Shown here: piece after piece, positions 1 through 11,429 of the stretch
Layout of the letters: each line of letters starts with the position of its first letter
Position numbering within the stretch: position 1 is the stretch's first letter
From: Streptosporangium subroseum
GTDB lineage: Bacteria > Actinomycetota > Actinomycetes > Streptosporangiales > Streptosporangiaceae
Assembly: GCF_900188345.1 (NCBI RefSeq)
Contig: NZ_FZOD01000061.1
Coordinates: forward strand, 1-59,213
Reading direction: 5' to 3'
Length of the DNA: 59,213 nucleotides
The notes under the pieces: model-generated
Seen by the model: the letters and a program-made list of their open reading frames with translations, nothing else
Databases searched by the model: none
Told to the model about the DNA's origin: nothing
Position numbers and translations under genes: made by a program

Positions 1-334
<334 letters not shown>

Positions 335-339
335 CCGTC

Positions 340-750
340 ATGGACATCACCATTCACACGAGCTTCCTTCCCCACGAGGACCCGGAGGCCTCCCTGGCCT
401 TCTACCGCGACATCCTCGGCTTCGAGGTCCGCAACGACGTCGGGCGCGGCAAAATGCGCTGGATCACGGTCGGCCCCGTCGGCCAGCCGAGCACCTCCAT
501 CCTGCTGGCGCCGCCGGCCGCCGACCCCGGCATCACCGATGACGAGCGCCGTACCATCGCCGAGATGATGGCCAAGGGCACCTACGGCTGGATCCTGCTG
601 GCCACCCCCGATCTCGACGGCACCTTCGAGAAGCTGCAGGCCGGCGACGCCGAGGTCGTCCAGGAGCCGACCGAGCAGCCGTACGGGATGCGTGACTGCG
701 CCTTCCGCGATCCCGCGGGCAACCTGATCCGCATCCAGGAACTGCGCTGA
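340..750 (+). CDS. VOC-fold (glyoxalase/bleomycin-resistance superfamily) protein
   Basis: A 136-aa protein with the paired beta-alpha-beta-beta-beta modules of the vicinal oxygen chelate fold. The N-terminal part carries DPEASLAFYRDILGFEV and the C-terminal part the typical FRDPAGNLIRIQE ending. The ATG at 340 was chosen because it gives a normal VOC N-terminus; an in-frame extension to 262 would overlap the regulator. Members bind a metal or small molecule and act as lyases, dioxygenases or drug-binding proteins; the substrate cannot be read here. The position between an AraC regulator and a UvrA-like ATPase suggests a stress or drug-response role (inference). Confidence 0.85.
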   Translation: MDITIHTSFLPHEDPEASLAFYRDILGFEVRNDVGRGKMRWITVGPVGQPSTSILLAPPAADPGITDDERRTIAEMMAKGTYGWILLATPDLDGTFEKLQAGDAEVVQEPTEQPYGMRDCAFRDPAGNLIRIQELR

Positions 751-895
751 GACGTCCGTCGATCGCGGCCACGACCTGCACGGGCGGCACCGTACAGGAG
801 CCCGCGCACAACGGAGAAGAAGCAGAAATGTCGCTCGAAACTGGTTAGATCGAGCCCGGCGACGCCGACGGAGATCCCGAAGACGGATCTTCGTA

Positions 896-940
896 GCAGA
901 TCCCGCGTAAGGCCCCGCGTAACAGACCCTGCGTAACAGA
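896..940. repeat. Short direct repeats upstream of the UvrA-like gene
   Basis: Three copies of a CCYGCGTAA-like element follow each other just upstream of the ribosome binding site of the UvrA-like gene, with neighbouring ACAGAYC words. The arrangement could be a regulatory array or a simple slippage repeat. Nothing in the sequence decides between these. Confidence 0.4.
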
Positions 941-947
941 TGGAGAC

Positions 948-3341
<2,394 letters not shown>

Positions 3342-3362
3342 CCGAGGCCCTCGCGATCACCT

Positions 3363-3390
3363 TCGGGGGTCGGCCGAGCTCGGCCCCCGA
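3363..3390. terminator. Hairpin between convergent genes
   Basis: TCGGGGG (3363-3369) pairs with CCCCCGA (3384-3390), and an inner palindrome CCGAGCTCGG (3374-3383) lies inside. It follows the stop of the UvrA-like gene and lies before the end of the leftward gene ending at 3478, so it can act in both directions. There is no U-tract, as is usual for actinomycete terminators. Confidence 0.65.
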
Positions 3391-3477
3391 TGGAACCGAT
3401 CACAACCGAGACGGAGCCGTTGGTGAACGACGTGCCCGGACGCCCATGATGTGGTCGGCGAAGTCAGCGGTCGGCGG

Positions 3478-4443
3478 TCACTGCTGGAAGTGACCGGGGC
3501 CGAGGACCTGCCAGTTCACGGTCTTCGGGTCGCTGATCGAGGAGTAGGGGACGGTGAAGCTGAGCGCCTGCTTGGTGGAGCGCTTGATCGCCCAGAGCGT
3601 GGGCCTGTTGCTCGAACGGTCCCACGCGATGCCCTGGCCCTCGACGTTCGGGAGGGTGACGGTGGCGGCCCACTCCAGCTCCGAGCCCGCGGACGGGACG
3701 TTCATGACGTAGGCCTCGCCGAGGTCGTGACCGGTGAGCCAGAGCCGGCCGTCGGGGCCCCACGACCCCCCGGAGTTGCTCATCGGCTTGAACCGGTCGA
3801 GGATCGTCTTCGGAATCGTCCAGGACTCGACGACCTGGAACTTGTCGTCCATCTTGACGACCTGCGTGTTGTACGTCTCGCCGTACGGCTCGGTCTCGCC
3901 GTCCGGCACCTGGTCGTAGTTGGCGAAGCCCGCCCACCACGCACCGTCGTGCCGGTCGAGCCAGGTCAGCGAGCCACGGTAGATGCCGAAGCTGTACGTG
4001 TCGATGTGCCGCATCGTCTTGGTGTCGAACACCTCGATCGAGCTCTCCATGGGCGACTCGTCGTAGTTGGAGTGCACGGCGTACAGCTTGTCGCCGACCA
4101 CGGCGCCGCTGTCCATGTGGATGAGCGGGCCGTCGGCGTTGGACGCGAACTGCAGCAGCGGCTGACCGGTCGACTTGTCGTGCTTGGTGATGCTGCGGTT
4201 GTCGACCACATAAAAATACTTCTTGTCGACGGCGACGGCCTGGTTCGCGTCGAAGGTGTCGTAGGACCTGGCGAGAGTGGCCGCGAACACCGGTGGCTCG
4301 GAGACGGCGGCGGCCGATCCCGCGGCGGAGCCGGCGCGCGTCGGCGCGGATGCCTGGGCGGGCACGAGGCCCGCGCTCAGGGCGAGTGCTCCGGCGGCGA
4401 TCGACGCTGCCAGGCCGGTGGCGATCTTGGTTCGAGCGAGCAT
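3478..4443 (-). CDS. Secreted protein, probable beta-propeller (function unknown)
   Basis: 321 aa. A Sec signal peptide (MLARTK start, hydrophobic core AASIAAGALALSAGL, AxA-type cleavage near PAQASA) is followed by repeated short WD-like strands ending in tryptophan- and tyrosine-rich turns (GIYRGSLTWLDRHDGAWWAG, WAIKRSTKQALSF). Length and strand pattern resemble secreted propeller proteins that report extracellular binding or act as glutaminyl-cyclase-like enzymes, but no catalytic motif was recognised. The upstream run AGGGGAA favours the second of two adjacent ATGs (4443, not 4446). It follows the ECF41 sigma gene with 271 nt between them and could be a target of that sigma (inference). 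Confidence 0.7.
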   Translation of the reverse strand: MLARTKIATGLAASIAAGALALSAGLVPAQASAPTRAGSAAGSAAAVSEPPVFAATLARSYDTFDANQAVAVDKKYFYVVDNRSITKHDKSTGQPLLQFASNADGPLIHMDSGAVVGDKLYAVHSNYDESPMESSIEVFDTKTMRHIDTYSFGIYRGSLTWLDRHDGAWWAGFANYDQVPDGETEPYGETYNTQVVKMDDKFQVVESWTIPKTILDRFKPMSNSGGSWGPDGRLWLTGHDLGEAYVMNVPSAGSELEWAATVTLPNVEGQGIAWDRSSNRPTLWAIKRSTKQALSFTVPYSSISDPKTVNWQVLGPGHFQQ

Positions 4444-4714
4444 CATTTCCCCTATGAGGGATGTGGAAGTGAGGGATACTTCGGGCTGATCACACGACCG
4501 CGCCGATGACCGGCGCGGACGGCGCGTGACAGACGCCTTGATCAGTCCCTCAGGAACCTTCCCGGTCGCACCGTTCGGCTGTGCAAACTCGACTCGACGA
4601 CTCAATGAATCGATCACGAAAGGATGCTGCGAGGCTGCGCCGCCATGAACGCGACCCTCGTCGGGCATGACTTCCGGGTCCGCTTGCTCCCGGCACGTCA
4701 CGACCCGTTGGTGA

Positions 4715-5608
4715 TCAGGAGAAGCGGAGGCCGGTGAGCTTCTCGGGATTGGTGATCAGATGGATGCTCTCGACGACACCGTCCACGAGGTTCAGGATCA
4801 TCGCCGCGACGGGAGTGGGACCGGAACGCACGATGATTCCCGGTCCTCCGTTGAGCTGCACGATGCTCAGGCTCGGGTCCTCCGGCATCCGGCCGGCGAA
4901 CATGACCAGGGCGCGGGAGACGAGATCCACTCCGCGGATGGCCTTGCGCGGCGCCGGGGCCAGCCCGCCTCCGTCGCTGATCAGCATGACCTCGGGCGCC
5001 AGAACCTCCATCAGAGCCTTGAGGTCACCGCCGGCGGCCGCGGCCAGGAAACTCTCGGTCGCCTTCTGCCGGATGGCCTGGTCGGTGTCATAACGAGGGC
5101 GTCGGGCCTCCACGTGCTCGCGGGCTCGCCGGGCGGTCTGGCGCACCGCCGTCTCGCTCCGGTCGACGATCTCGCCGATCTCCGCGTAGGAGTAACCGAA
5201 AGCCTCGCGGAGAACGAAGACCGCCCGCTCCAACGGTGAGAGCGCTTCGAGCACCAGCAGTATCGCCGTCGACACCGAATCGGCCATCGCGACGCTGTCG
5301 GCGATGTCGGGGCTGGTGAGTATGGGCTCCGGCAACCACGGCCCGACGTAGGACTCGCGGCGCGCCTGGGCGCTGCGCAGCCGGTCGATCGCCAGCCTGG
5401 TGGCAACCCGTACGAGATAGCCCTCGGGATTGACCACCTCCACGGGGTTCACACCGCTCCAGCGCAACCACGTCTCCTGGACGATGTCCTCGCTGTCGCC
5501 GGCCCGGCCCAGCACGCGGTAGGCCACCGCCTGCAGCAGGTCCCGATGCTGATCGAAGATCCGTGCACGGTCCAGCTCGTCCATCTTCACCACGTCACCG
5601 GTCGTCAC
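4715..5608 (-). CDS. ECF sigma factor, ECF41-like, with C-terminal SnoaL-like domain
   Basis: 297 aa from a GTG, or 289 aa from the ATG at 5584. Sigma region 2 (residues ~10-75, DSEDIVQETWLRW) and region 4 (~125-175, YSYAEIGEIVDRSETAVRQ) are followed by a ~110-aa SnoaL/NTF2-like extension. The three ECF41 marks are present: WLPEP in the linker, DGGG in the extension and NPEKL near the C-terminus (NPDKL in the family). In ECF41 proteins the extension regulates the sigma itself, replacing a separate anti-sigma factor (established knowledge). The usual neighbour, a carboxymuconolactone-decarboxylase or oxidoreductase gene, is absent. A separate sigma70-type promoter lies upstream. Confidence 0.9.
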   Translation of the reverse strand: MTTGDVVKMDELDRARIFDQHRDLLQAVAYRVLGRAGDSEDIVQETWLRWSGVNPVEVVNPEGYLVRVATRLAIDRLRSAQARRESYVGPWLPEPILTSPDIADSVAMADSVSTAILLVLEALSPLERAVFVLREAFGYSYAEIGEIVDRSETAVRQTARRAREHVEARRPRYDTDQAIRQKATESFLAAAAGGDLKALMEVLAPEVMLISDGGGLAPAPRKAIRGVDLVSRALVMFAGRMPEDPSLSIVQLNGGPGIIVRSGPTPVAAMILNLVDGVVESIHLITNPEKLTGLRFS

Positions 5609-5632
5609 ACGGACATTTTCGTCCCGTCTTCA

Positions 5633-5669
5633 CCCTTGACTGTAACGATCACGTGCGCCGGGTCAAGGG
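5633..5669 (-). promoter_or_regulatory. Sigma70-type promoter of the ECF41 gene inside an 8-bp inverted repeat
   Basis: Read on the minus strand, TTGACC (5661-5666) and TACAGT (5639-5644) are separated by 16 nt and point to the ECF41 gene. The perfect inverted repeat CCCTTGAC (5633-5640) / GTCAAGGG (5662-5669) overlaps both hexamers and could be an operator. The rest of 5670-5850 holds no gene that I can support. Confidence 0.6.
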
Positions 5670-5850
5670 TCGGGCATCCGGCTGAGGACACCCACGACTG
5701 CGGGGCTGAATTGTTCGCATTCGTGTCGGCAGGGCTGGTGGACACCTAGGCGTGGTCCACGGAAGTCATGATCTGTGGGAAGCGCCGTCGATCTGGTCCG
5801 GCCGAGCGGCCGGAGACGGAGCCGCTGTTGGCGTCTCCGTTCGATGATTT

Positions 5851-5887
5851 CGAGGATGAGGGCTCCGCCGCGGAGCCCTCATCCTCG
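5851..5887 (-). terminator. Strong hairpin terminator after the small secreted peptide gene
   Basis: A perfect 17-bp stem (5851-5867 with 5871-5887) with a CCG loop lies 63 nt downstream of the leftward gene ending at 5950. It is one of the most stable hairpins in the window. Confidence 0.75.
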
Positions 5888-5949
5888 CCGTAGGTGCGGA
5901 TGTCGTGCGGGTAGCTCCGTCGTCCACACCCGCCTCACGCCCTCACCGA

Positions 5950-6270
5950 TCAGGGCAGAGAAATCTGCTTCTCGGGAGCCTTGCCGGCGGTGACGGGAAC
6001 CTTGTGCTGCATGGAGGGCGCCTCGCCCTTGTTGCGCGCGTCCCAGGTGGGATAGCAGTCGTAGTAGCAGTAGTAGGGGTCGCAGTAGCGTAGGAAACAG
6101 ATCCAGCCCCTGGCCGTCTGCGTACAGGCGGTCGCCGGCGCGGCCTGGGACGCCGCGGCCACGGACGATGCGGCCTGGGCGCTGGTCGCGGGGAGCGCGA
6201 CCATCAGACCGGCACCGGCCAGGACGACACCGGCCAGGGCAGTGCCCGCCTTGCGAATAAGGGTGTGCAT
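5950..6270 (-). CDS. Small secreted Cys/Tyr-rich protein, unknown
   Basis: 106 aa. AGGAGAATC directly precedes the ATG at 6270. A signal peptide (residues 1-33, ending PATSAQA) and an Ala-rich stretch are followed by a compact motif with five cysteines (C49, C58, C63, C68, C72) and many Tyr/Trp residues (ICFLRYCDPYYCYYDCYPTW), then a polar tail. The pattern suggests an exported disulfide-bonded mini-protein, possibly wall-associated or toxin-like. I do not recognise a family. The gene stands alone with its own terminator. Confidence 0.72.
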   Translation of the reverse strand: MHTLIRKAGTALAGVVLAGAGLMVALPATSAQAASSVAAASQAAPATACTQTARGWICFLRYCDPYYCYYDCYPTWDARNKGEAPSMQHKVPVTAGKAPEKQISLP

Positions 6271-6526
6271 GATTCTCCTCGTTCATGTGGGAAACACGAC
6301 GAAGATCACTGTAATCAAGAAGTTACAGGGAGTCACGGACCCGATCTTGCCGTGGTTCCCCGGCGGCATGACGGGTCCGTTCTCGCAGGACACCGCCTTG
6401 ACAGGTGCGGGGTTGCGATCGCCTCGGCGGCATGGGTGACCGATGAGTCGTCCCCAAGAGCGAGACCGTACCGCCGGAGGTTCCCGAGCGGACGGGTTCG
6501 GCCTCCGTCAGGACCGTGCCTCGCCG
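6271..6526. other. Intergenic region without supported gene
   Basis: This stretch is upstream of the small secreted protein gene and downstream of the amidohydrolase operon. It should hold the promoter of the secreted protein. A lower-GC patch at about 6290-6330 is the likeliest place, but no clear -35/-10 pair was identified. The open frames here have no plausible coding content. Confidence 0.5.
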
Positions 6527-6558
6527 GTGGCCGCCGTCACACGCCGGAAGGCGGCCAC
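6527..6558 (-). terminator. Hairpin after the amidohydrolase operon
   Basis: GTGGCCGCC (6527-6535) pairs with GGCGGCCAC (6550-6558), a perfect 9-bp stem with a 14-nt loop. It lies 18 nt downstream of the stop of the leftward M20D gene. Confidence 0.6.
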
Positions 6559-6575
6559 GTGGACGAGTTCAGCCT

Positions 6576-7766
6576 TCATCGCGGTTGACGGTCATGCGTT
6601 TTGCCACCGTCCGCGCCGATGACGCGTGCTGCGCCGAGGTAGGCGGCGAGCAGGCTCTCGGCGACCGCCGCCACCGTCTCGTCTCCGGGCAGGAAGTACG
6701 GGCTGTGCAGGCCCGACGCCGTGTCGGTGCCCACGAACAGCATCAGCGACGGCACGACCGACGCGAAATGGGCGAAGTCGTCGGCCCCGCAGGAGCGCAG
6801 CATGACGGGCATGTGGTGAGCGGTGTCGACGAGGATGTAGCCGGTCTCCTCCGCGAGGCGAGCGTCGTTGACGAGCACCGGCTCCCCGGGCATGATCCGC
6901 ACATCCGCCTCGCAGCCGTGGACGCGGGCGACCCCCTCGACGACCGCGCGGAAGCGGTCGTGCAGCTGGTGGCGCCAGGGCTCCGACATCGTGCGGAGGG
7001 TGCCGCGGGCGACGGCGGTCTCCGGGATGGCGTTGGGCGCGGTGCCGGCCGACACGGTCCCGAAGGTGACCACGGTCGGCGTCATCGGGTCGGAGTCACG
7101 GCTGACGATCTGCTGAGCGGACACGACGATCTGGGAGAGCGCCAGGACCGGGTCGCGGGACAGGTGAGGGTAGGCAGCGTGCCCGGCCTGGCCTCGCACG
7201 GTGAGCGTGAACTCGTCGGAGGAGGCGTTGACCGCGCCGGGAGTGCAGGCCGTCTCGCCCGCGCTGAGCACCGGCTGGACGTGGGCCGCGACCATCGCGC
7301 CGACCTGGTGCCGGTGAAGCGCGCCGGACTCGACGATGTCATGGGCACCGGAAGGGTAGCTCTCCTCACGCGGTTGCAGCACCGCGACCATCGGAGCGGG
7401 CGCCCCCACGCGCTCGACCGCCCTGGCCAGCGCGACCAGCGCGGCGAGGTGGACGTCGTGGCCGCAGGCATGCATGGCGCCGTTGCCCGAGGCCCACGGA
7501 ACACCCGTCTCCTCCACGATCGGCAGAGCGTCCAGCTCTCCACGCACTCCGACGGCCAGGCCCTCGCCCCCGATGCGCACGAGCGCGCCGGTCCCGGCCA
7601 CCCGCTCCATCACGGTGCCGTCGGGCAACGCGTCCAGCACACGTTTGAGCGTCGGCTCCTCCCTGCCGGACACATATGGCTCCGCGTGCAACTCTCGTCG
7701 CAGCGCGTAGGCGGCGGGAAGCTTGGCGTGAAGTGCGGCACGGAGCCGCTCATGGATCTCTGTCAT
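6576..7766 (-). CDS. M20D-family amidohydrolase (N-acyl amino acid / hippurate hydrolase type)
   Basis: 396 aa, the usual M20D length. The metal-binding signature HACGHDVHLAALVALA is present, with further metal-site regions around CGADDFAHF and a dimerisation domain containing the conserved GQAGHAAYP. These zinc/manganese enzymes release amino acids or aromatic amines from N-acyl conjugates in the cytoplasm; the substrate is not readable. The start codon overlaps the stop of the preceding amidohydrolase in an ATGA, so translation is coupled. A pair of unrelated amidohydrolases in one operon suggests sequential hydrolysis of one compound (inference). Confidence 0.88.
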   Translation of the reverse strand: MTEIHERLRAALHAKLPAAYALRRELHAEPYVSGREEPTLKRVLDALPDGTVMERVAGTGALVRIGGEGLAVGVRGELDALPIVEETGVPWASGNGAMHACGHDVHLAALVALARAVERVGAPAPMVAVLQPREESYPSGAHDIVESGALHRHQVGAMVAAHVQPVLSAGETACTPGAVNASSDEFTLTVRGQAGHAAYPHLSRDPVLALSQIVVSAQQIVSRDSDPMTPTVVTFGTVSAGTAPNAIPETAVARGTLRTMSEPWRHQLHDRFRAVVEGVARVHGCEADVRIMPGEPVLVNDARLAEETGYILVDTAHHMPVMLRSCGADDFAHFASVVPSLMLFVGTDTASGLHSPYFLPGDETVAAVAESLLAAYLGAARVIGADGGKTHDRQPR

Positions 7767-8929
7767 GCATCTTCTCCGAGGCCGTAGACGCGGCGGGCGT
7801 TCCGCTCGCCGATCATCGTGGCTACCCGAACCGCCTGGTCCTCACTCCACTCGCCTTCGGCGACGAAGCCAGAAAGGACGCCGGTCATCGCGCGGCGCCA
7901 GAGCAGGGCGCCCAGATGGTGCAGCTCGGCGGGGCCCCAGGCGTCCGAGGAGAAGAGGATCTTGGCGAACGGTGCCAGCTCCAGGCTCTCGGCCACGACG
8001 GCCACGCTACGCGCCCCCGTGTAGCTCACGCCCAGCCCGACGTCGAAGTAGACGTGCGGATAGACCTGCGCGAGGTAGCCGGCATGGCGGTGGAACGGGT
8101 AACAGTGCAGCAGGAGCAGCGGAACGTGCCGGGGTTCGGCGAGCTCGATGAGGCCGCGCAGCAGCAGCGGGTCGGAGCGGCGGAGGTCGATGTCGGGGTC
8201 GCCGTACCCGATGTGGAACTGCAGCGGCAGGCCACGCTCGATGCCCGTCCAGATCAGGTGGCGCAGGAGCACCGGGTCGTCGAGGCGGGCCGGTCCGGAC
8301 CGATCGGATGCCCGCAGCCAGCGGCCGGCCGCCTCCGTCACCTCGGCGGCAGTGGGCGGGCCGGGGTCGAAGTCGAGCCCGTGGCGGTAGGCGACGATGG
8401 TCTTCAGCCCACGTGCCGTACGGCTGCGCTCCCAGAGGACCGCCTCGAAACGGGCGGCGAACCCAGCGGCGTCGGTCCCCTCCGCGGCGACCCGCTCCGC
8501 GATCGCCTCCAACCGGACGATCTCGCCGGCGGGCTTGCCGGTGACGGCGGCCATCTGGTCCGGACCGAGGATCTCGTCCCCGCGGTAGCCGGTCTCCACC
8601 AGGAAGTGGCCGATCCCGCTCGCGGCGAGCAGGCGCCTGTTGACCTCCTCGGTCCCGAGCTCGACACGGCGGGCGAGGTAGGTCTCGGGATCCGGATGCG
8701 GGTCCAGGCCGAGGACGGGCGCGCAGTGCCGCAGGATGGCAAAACCGACCTGGGAGTCGAACTGGGTCATCCAGGCGGGCACCGGCCGGTCGGACTCGGT
8801 GATCAGCTCCTCGAACTGCCGCCGAGACACCTCGCCGGCCAGGACGCCGTGGACGTGATGATCCACCAGCGGGATCTCCTCGATCACCCGTCCCAGCGAC
8901 TCCCCCGTCATGGGCTCGACCCGCCTCAC
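7763..8929 (-). CDS. Amidohydrolase-2 family (TIM-barrel metal hydrolase, FluG N-domain-like)
   Basis: 388 aa from the GTG at 8929, or 382 from the ATG at 8911, which has GAGGCGGG upstream; the start is undecided. The N-terminal metal motif PLVDHHVHG (HxH), a central His in LQFHIGYGD and LLLLHCYPFH, and a late metal Asp in KILFSSDAWGP mark the amidohydrolase-2 barrel. Proteins of this type resemble the N-terminal domain of FluG/glutamine-synthetase fusions and include decarboxylases and lactonases. It is first in a two-gene operon with the M20D hydrolase (4-nt overlap). Confidence 0.82.
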   Translation of the reverse strand: MRRVEPMTGESLGRVIEEIPLVDHHVHGVLAGEVSRRQFEELITESDRPVPAWMTQFDSQVGFAILRHCAPVLGLDPHPDPETYLARRVELGTEEVNRRLLAASGIGHFLVETGYRGDEILGPDQMAAVTGKPAGEIVRLEAIAERVAAEGTDAAGFAARFEAVLWERSRTARGLKTIVAYRHGLDFDPGPPTAAEVTEAAGRWLRASDRSGPARLDDPVLLRHLIWTGIERGLPLQFHIGYGDPDIDLRRSDPLLLRGLIELAEPRHVPLLLLHCYPFHRHAGYLAQVYPHVYFDVGLGVSYTGARSVAVVAESLELAPFAKILFSSDAWGPAELHHLGALLWRRAMTGVLSGFVAEGEWSEDQAVRVATMIGERNARRVYGLGEDA

Positions 8930-9194
8930 GGACTCAACCTCCCGTGGAGCCCCGCCCGCTCCACGGATTCGACCTGCACCAAGGGCTCGGGGGATTCAGT
9001 GAACATCGGCGATCCTCCGGCAACGCTCCGTGTCTTCCGGTGAGGCTGGTTCGGCCCACTTGACGTGCGACATAGGAGGTGGCTGCGGTCAGGCGCCCGC
9101 CGAGCCCGCGGGCCGGCTCCGGCCCAAGTGCGCCGATCAATGCCGTCTGCTTGGACAACGTTGAAAACGCGAAGGTCGGGCGCCCTATTCCAGC
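8930..9194. other. Intergenic region without supported gene
   Basis: Upstream region of the two-gene amidohydrolase operon. GTGGAGC (near 8943) and GCTCCAC (near 8959) form a small hairpin close to the start codon. No coding frame here has supportable content. Confidence 0.5.
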
Positions 9195-9224
9195 GGTGGG
9201 CCCGGCCCCGATTCCGGGCCCACC
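9195..9224 (-). terminator. Hairpin terminator
   Basis: GGTGGGCCCGG (9195-9205) pairs perfectly with CCGGGCCCACC (9214-9224) across an 8-nt loop, 16 nt downstream of the stop of the leftward membrane-protein gene. Confidence 0.72.
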
Positions 9225-9240
9225 GGGCTGGAGCCTCGCG

Positions 9241-9804
9241 TCAGGCGGCCCTTCGGCTGAGGAACACCTTCTTCAGCACGCCCCAGAACACCTCGGCCGG
9301 CCGCTGCTGCTCTCCGTGCAGGGAGGTGAGAGCGACGAGTGTCCCGGTGACGCCGGGAATCACCCACTGCATGACGCTCAGCTGCCGCTGTGCCATCGCG
9401 ACGTCGCGGGGGGTGTCCTCGTCGGGCTTCACTCCGTCCTCCGAGGGCACGTCGCCCGCCTTTTCGATCTTGGCGCCGAGTACTCTGCTGTAGGCTGTCG
9501 CGGCCAATGCCGCGCCGGTCAACCCGGCTTTGAGCGCGGTGTTCGCGCCCACGCCCTGCTGGATGGCCACACGTCCCTTGTTGGCCATCAGCAGGCCGGC
9601 CGCGCCGACGAGATGCATGGCGATGCCCGCGAAGTTGACCGGTGTCCACCGGTTCCATCCGGCGTTCACCATCCGCGTGCGCTCGCGCTTGTCGTCGATC
9701 ACGGAGGCGGCACCGTTCAGGCCGACGGCGCCCATCAGCGAGCCACCGAACCATACGGCCAGCCCGACGTCGTGCATGGTCCGCACGACAGTATTGCGCT
9801 TCAT
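9241..9804 (-). CDS. Four-helix integral membrane protein, unknown function
   Basis: 187 aa. AAGGGGAAGCAC before the ATG at 9804 is a good ribosome binding site. Four hydrophobic segments are visible, roughly residues 12-32, 54-73, 90-110 and 145-163, with a charged cytoplasmic stretch (EDGVKPDEDTPRDVA) before the last. Similar small membrane proteins are common in actinomycetes without assigned function. It is monocistronic, with a terminator. Confidence 0.7.
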   Translation of the reverse strand: MKRNTVVRTMHDVGLAVWFGGSLMGAVGLNGAASVIDDKRERTRMVNAGWNRWTPVNFAGIAMHLVGAAGLLMANKGRVAIQQGVGANTALKAGLTGAALAATAYSRVLGAKIEKAGDVPSEDGVKPDEDTPRDVAMAQRQLSVMQWVIPGVTGTLVALTSLHGEQQRPAEVFWGVLKKVFLSRRAA

Positions 9805-10031
9805 GTGCTTCCCCTTGTTACCCCGTTGTACCTCTGAAGAACTACATGATTTGGACGGCGATATCGCCCCGTTGCCGCCACGATGGATAGTTGACTACCC
9901 CATCGCCCCAGGTAACACGCTCTTGCCTTGTTCTCCAAGACAAGATTGGGGTGGTAAGTGACTAAAGCCTGGATTACGCGCCGTGACCTGATCATCCGTT
10001 CCGGCCACCGGAGTGACGTGATTGTCCGGTG

Positions 10032-11315
10032 TCACGCGCCGATCGGATTCTCGGCCTCCTGGGACGCGGCGCCCGGCGCGCGCCGGGTACGGGCGTTGTA
10101 CAGGAGGGTGATGACGACGATGACGAGGGGGAAGGCGACGGCGACAAGAAGGCCCGCGCGCAGGCCGGAGCCGCCGTCGTCGGGAAGCAGATCCGCGAGG
10201 CCGCTCAGCAGCGCGTTACCGGTGGTGGAGGCGTCGGCGACGGCTCCGGCGATCCAGGGGCCGACGGCGCCGCCCGCGTCGCCGAAGACCGCCAGGACAC
10301 CGAACATGGCAGCGCCGCCGAGGGGGAAGCGGCCGGCGGCGAGGCTGAAGGTTCCGGGCCACAGGAGGCTGACGGCCAGGCCGCACACCGCGCAGCCGAT
10401 GAGGCTGACCACCGGGTTGGTCGACAGGCAGGCGACGAGATAGCAGACGGTCGCCAGGGCGCCGCAGGAGGCCATGGCGGGCACCAGCGGGATCCTCTCT
10501 CCCCACAGGCCGTAAATAATGCGGCCGATACCCATCAGCACGGCGAACAGGCACGGGCCCGCCAGGTCTCCCCAGACCTTCGAGACGCCCAGGCCCTCCT
10601 CGGCGAAGAGGGACGACCACTGCGACATGGTCAGCTCGGCCGCGCCCGCGCAGAGCATCAGCGTCATGGCCGCGACGAAGGCGGGGACGCTGAAAAGCTT
10701 TCTCAGCGAGGTGCGGTGCTCGTCGGGGACGGTGGCGGGCAGCGGCACCTTCAGGAAGGCCACCAGGTTGATCAGGGGGACGATCGCCCAGGCCAGGGGC
10801 AGGATCTGCCAGGCGTCCTGGCCGATCTGAGCGAGCAGCAGCGTGCTTCCCGCCACCACCGCGACCTGACCCCAGCAGTAGAAGGAGTGCAGCAGGCTCA
10901 TGGCCGCGGCCTTGCCCTCCTGCGGGCTGGGCAGAGCGTCCACGACGGGACTGACGAGCACCTCCAGCAGGCCGCCGCCGACGGCGTAGACGATGATCGC
11001 GACGCACAGTCCCAGGTACGGGGAGGGCGAGACCGCCGGGGCCACCGCCAGCAGCGCCAGCCCCGCCACCGACAGGATGTGGGCCACCACCAGCGGGACG
11101 CGGTAACCGAGCCGGTCCACGAACCTCACCGCCACGATGTCCGTGATCAGCTGGGTGGCGAAGTTCAGCAGCACCAGACGCCCGAGCATCTCCAGCGGCA
11201 GGTCGTAGCGGGTCTGGAAGACGATGAACAGCAACGGGGCCAGGTTGTTGACGATGGCCTGGGTGACGTAACCGGTGTAACAGGCGCGGCGGGTGTGGTC
11301 GAAGGTCATCGTCAT
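10032..11315 (-). CDS. MFS transporter
   Basis: 427 aa, with about twelve hydrophobic helices in two halves and a central cytoplasmic loop carrying PLPATVPDEHRTSLRKLF. The first loop has the MFS-type basic motif region VRFVDRLGYRVPLV. The ATG at 11315 was chosen because the upstream extension (to 11360) is not transporter-like; a second ATG lies at 11309. The substrate is unknown; the even spread of Gly/Pro in the helices resembles sugar or drug exporters. About 114 nt separate it from the upstream leftward gene, so cotranscription is possible. Confidence 0.85.
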   Translation of the reverse strand: MTMTFDHTRRACYTGYVTQAIVNNLAPLLFIVFQTRYDLPLEMLGRLVLLNFATQLITDIVAVRFVDRLGYRVPLVVAHILSVAGLALLAVAPAVSPSPYLGLCVAIIVYAVGGGLLEVLVSPVVDALPSPQEGKAAAMSLLHSFYCWGQVAVVAGSTLLLAQIGQDAWQILPLAWAIVPLINLVAFLKVPLPATVPDEHRTSLRKLFSVPAFVAAMTLMLCAGAAELTMSQWSSLFAEEGLGVSKVWGDLAGPCLFAVLMGIGRIIYGLWGERIPLVPAMASCGALATVCYLVACLSTNPVVSLIGCAVCGLAVSLLWPGTFSLAAGRFPLGGAAMFGVLAVFGDAGGAVGPWIAGAVADASTTGNALLSGLADLLPDDGGSGLRAGLLVAVAFPLVIVVITLLYNARTRRAPGAASQEAENPIGA

Positions 11316-11429
11316 GAGGGAATGCGCGTCTCTTCCTGGCGGGGGCTGGCCGTCTCGCACCCTATGTGGCGAGACGACCAGGCATCACACCCGCCCTCCG
11401 GCTCCGGGGCGGCGGCCCCGAAACGGAGG

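Noticed and set aside
4447..4714. ECF41 target promoter before the secreted propeller gene
   Set aside because: A TGTCACG is present on the minus strand, but no CGTC lies at a 15-18 nt spacing after it.
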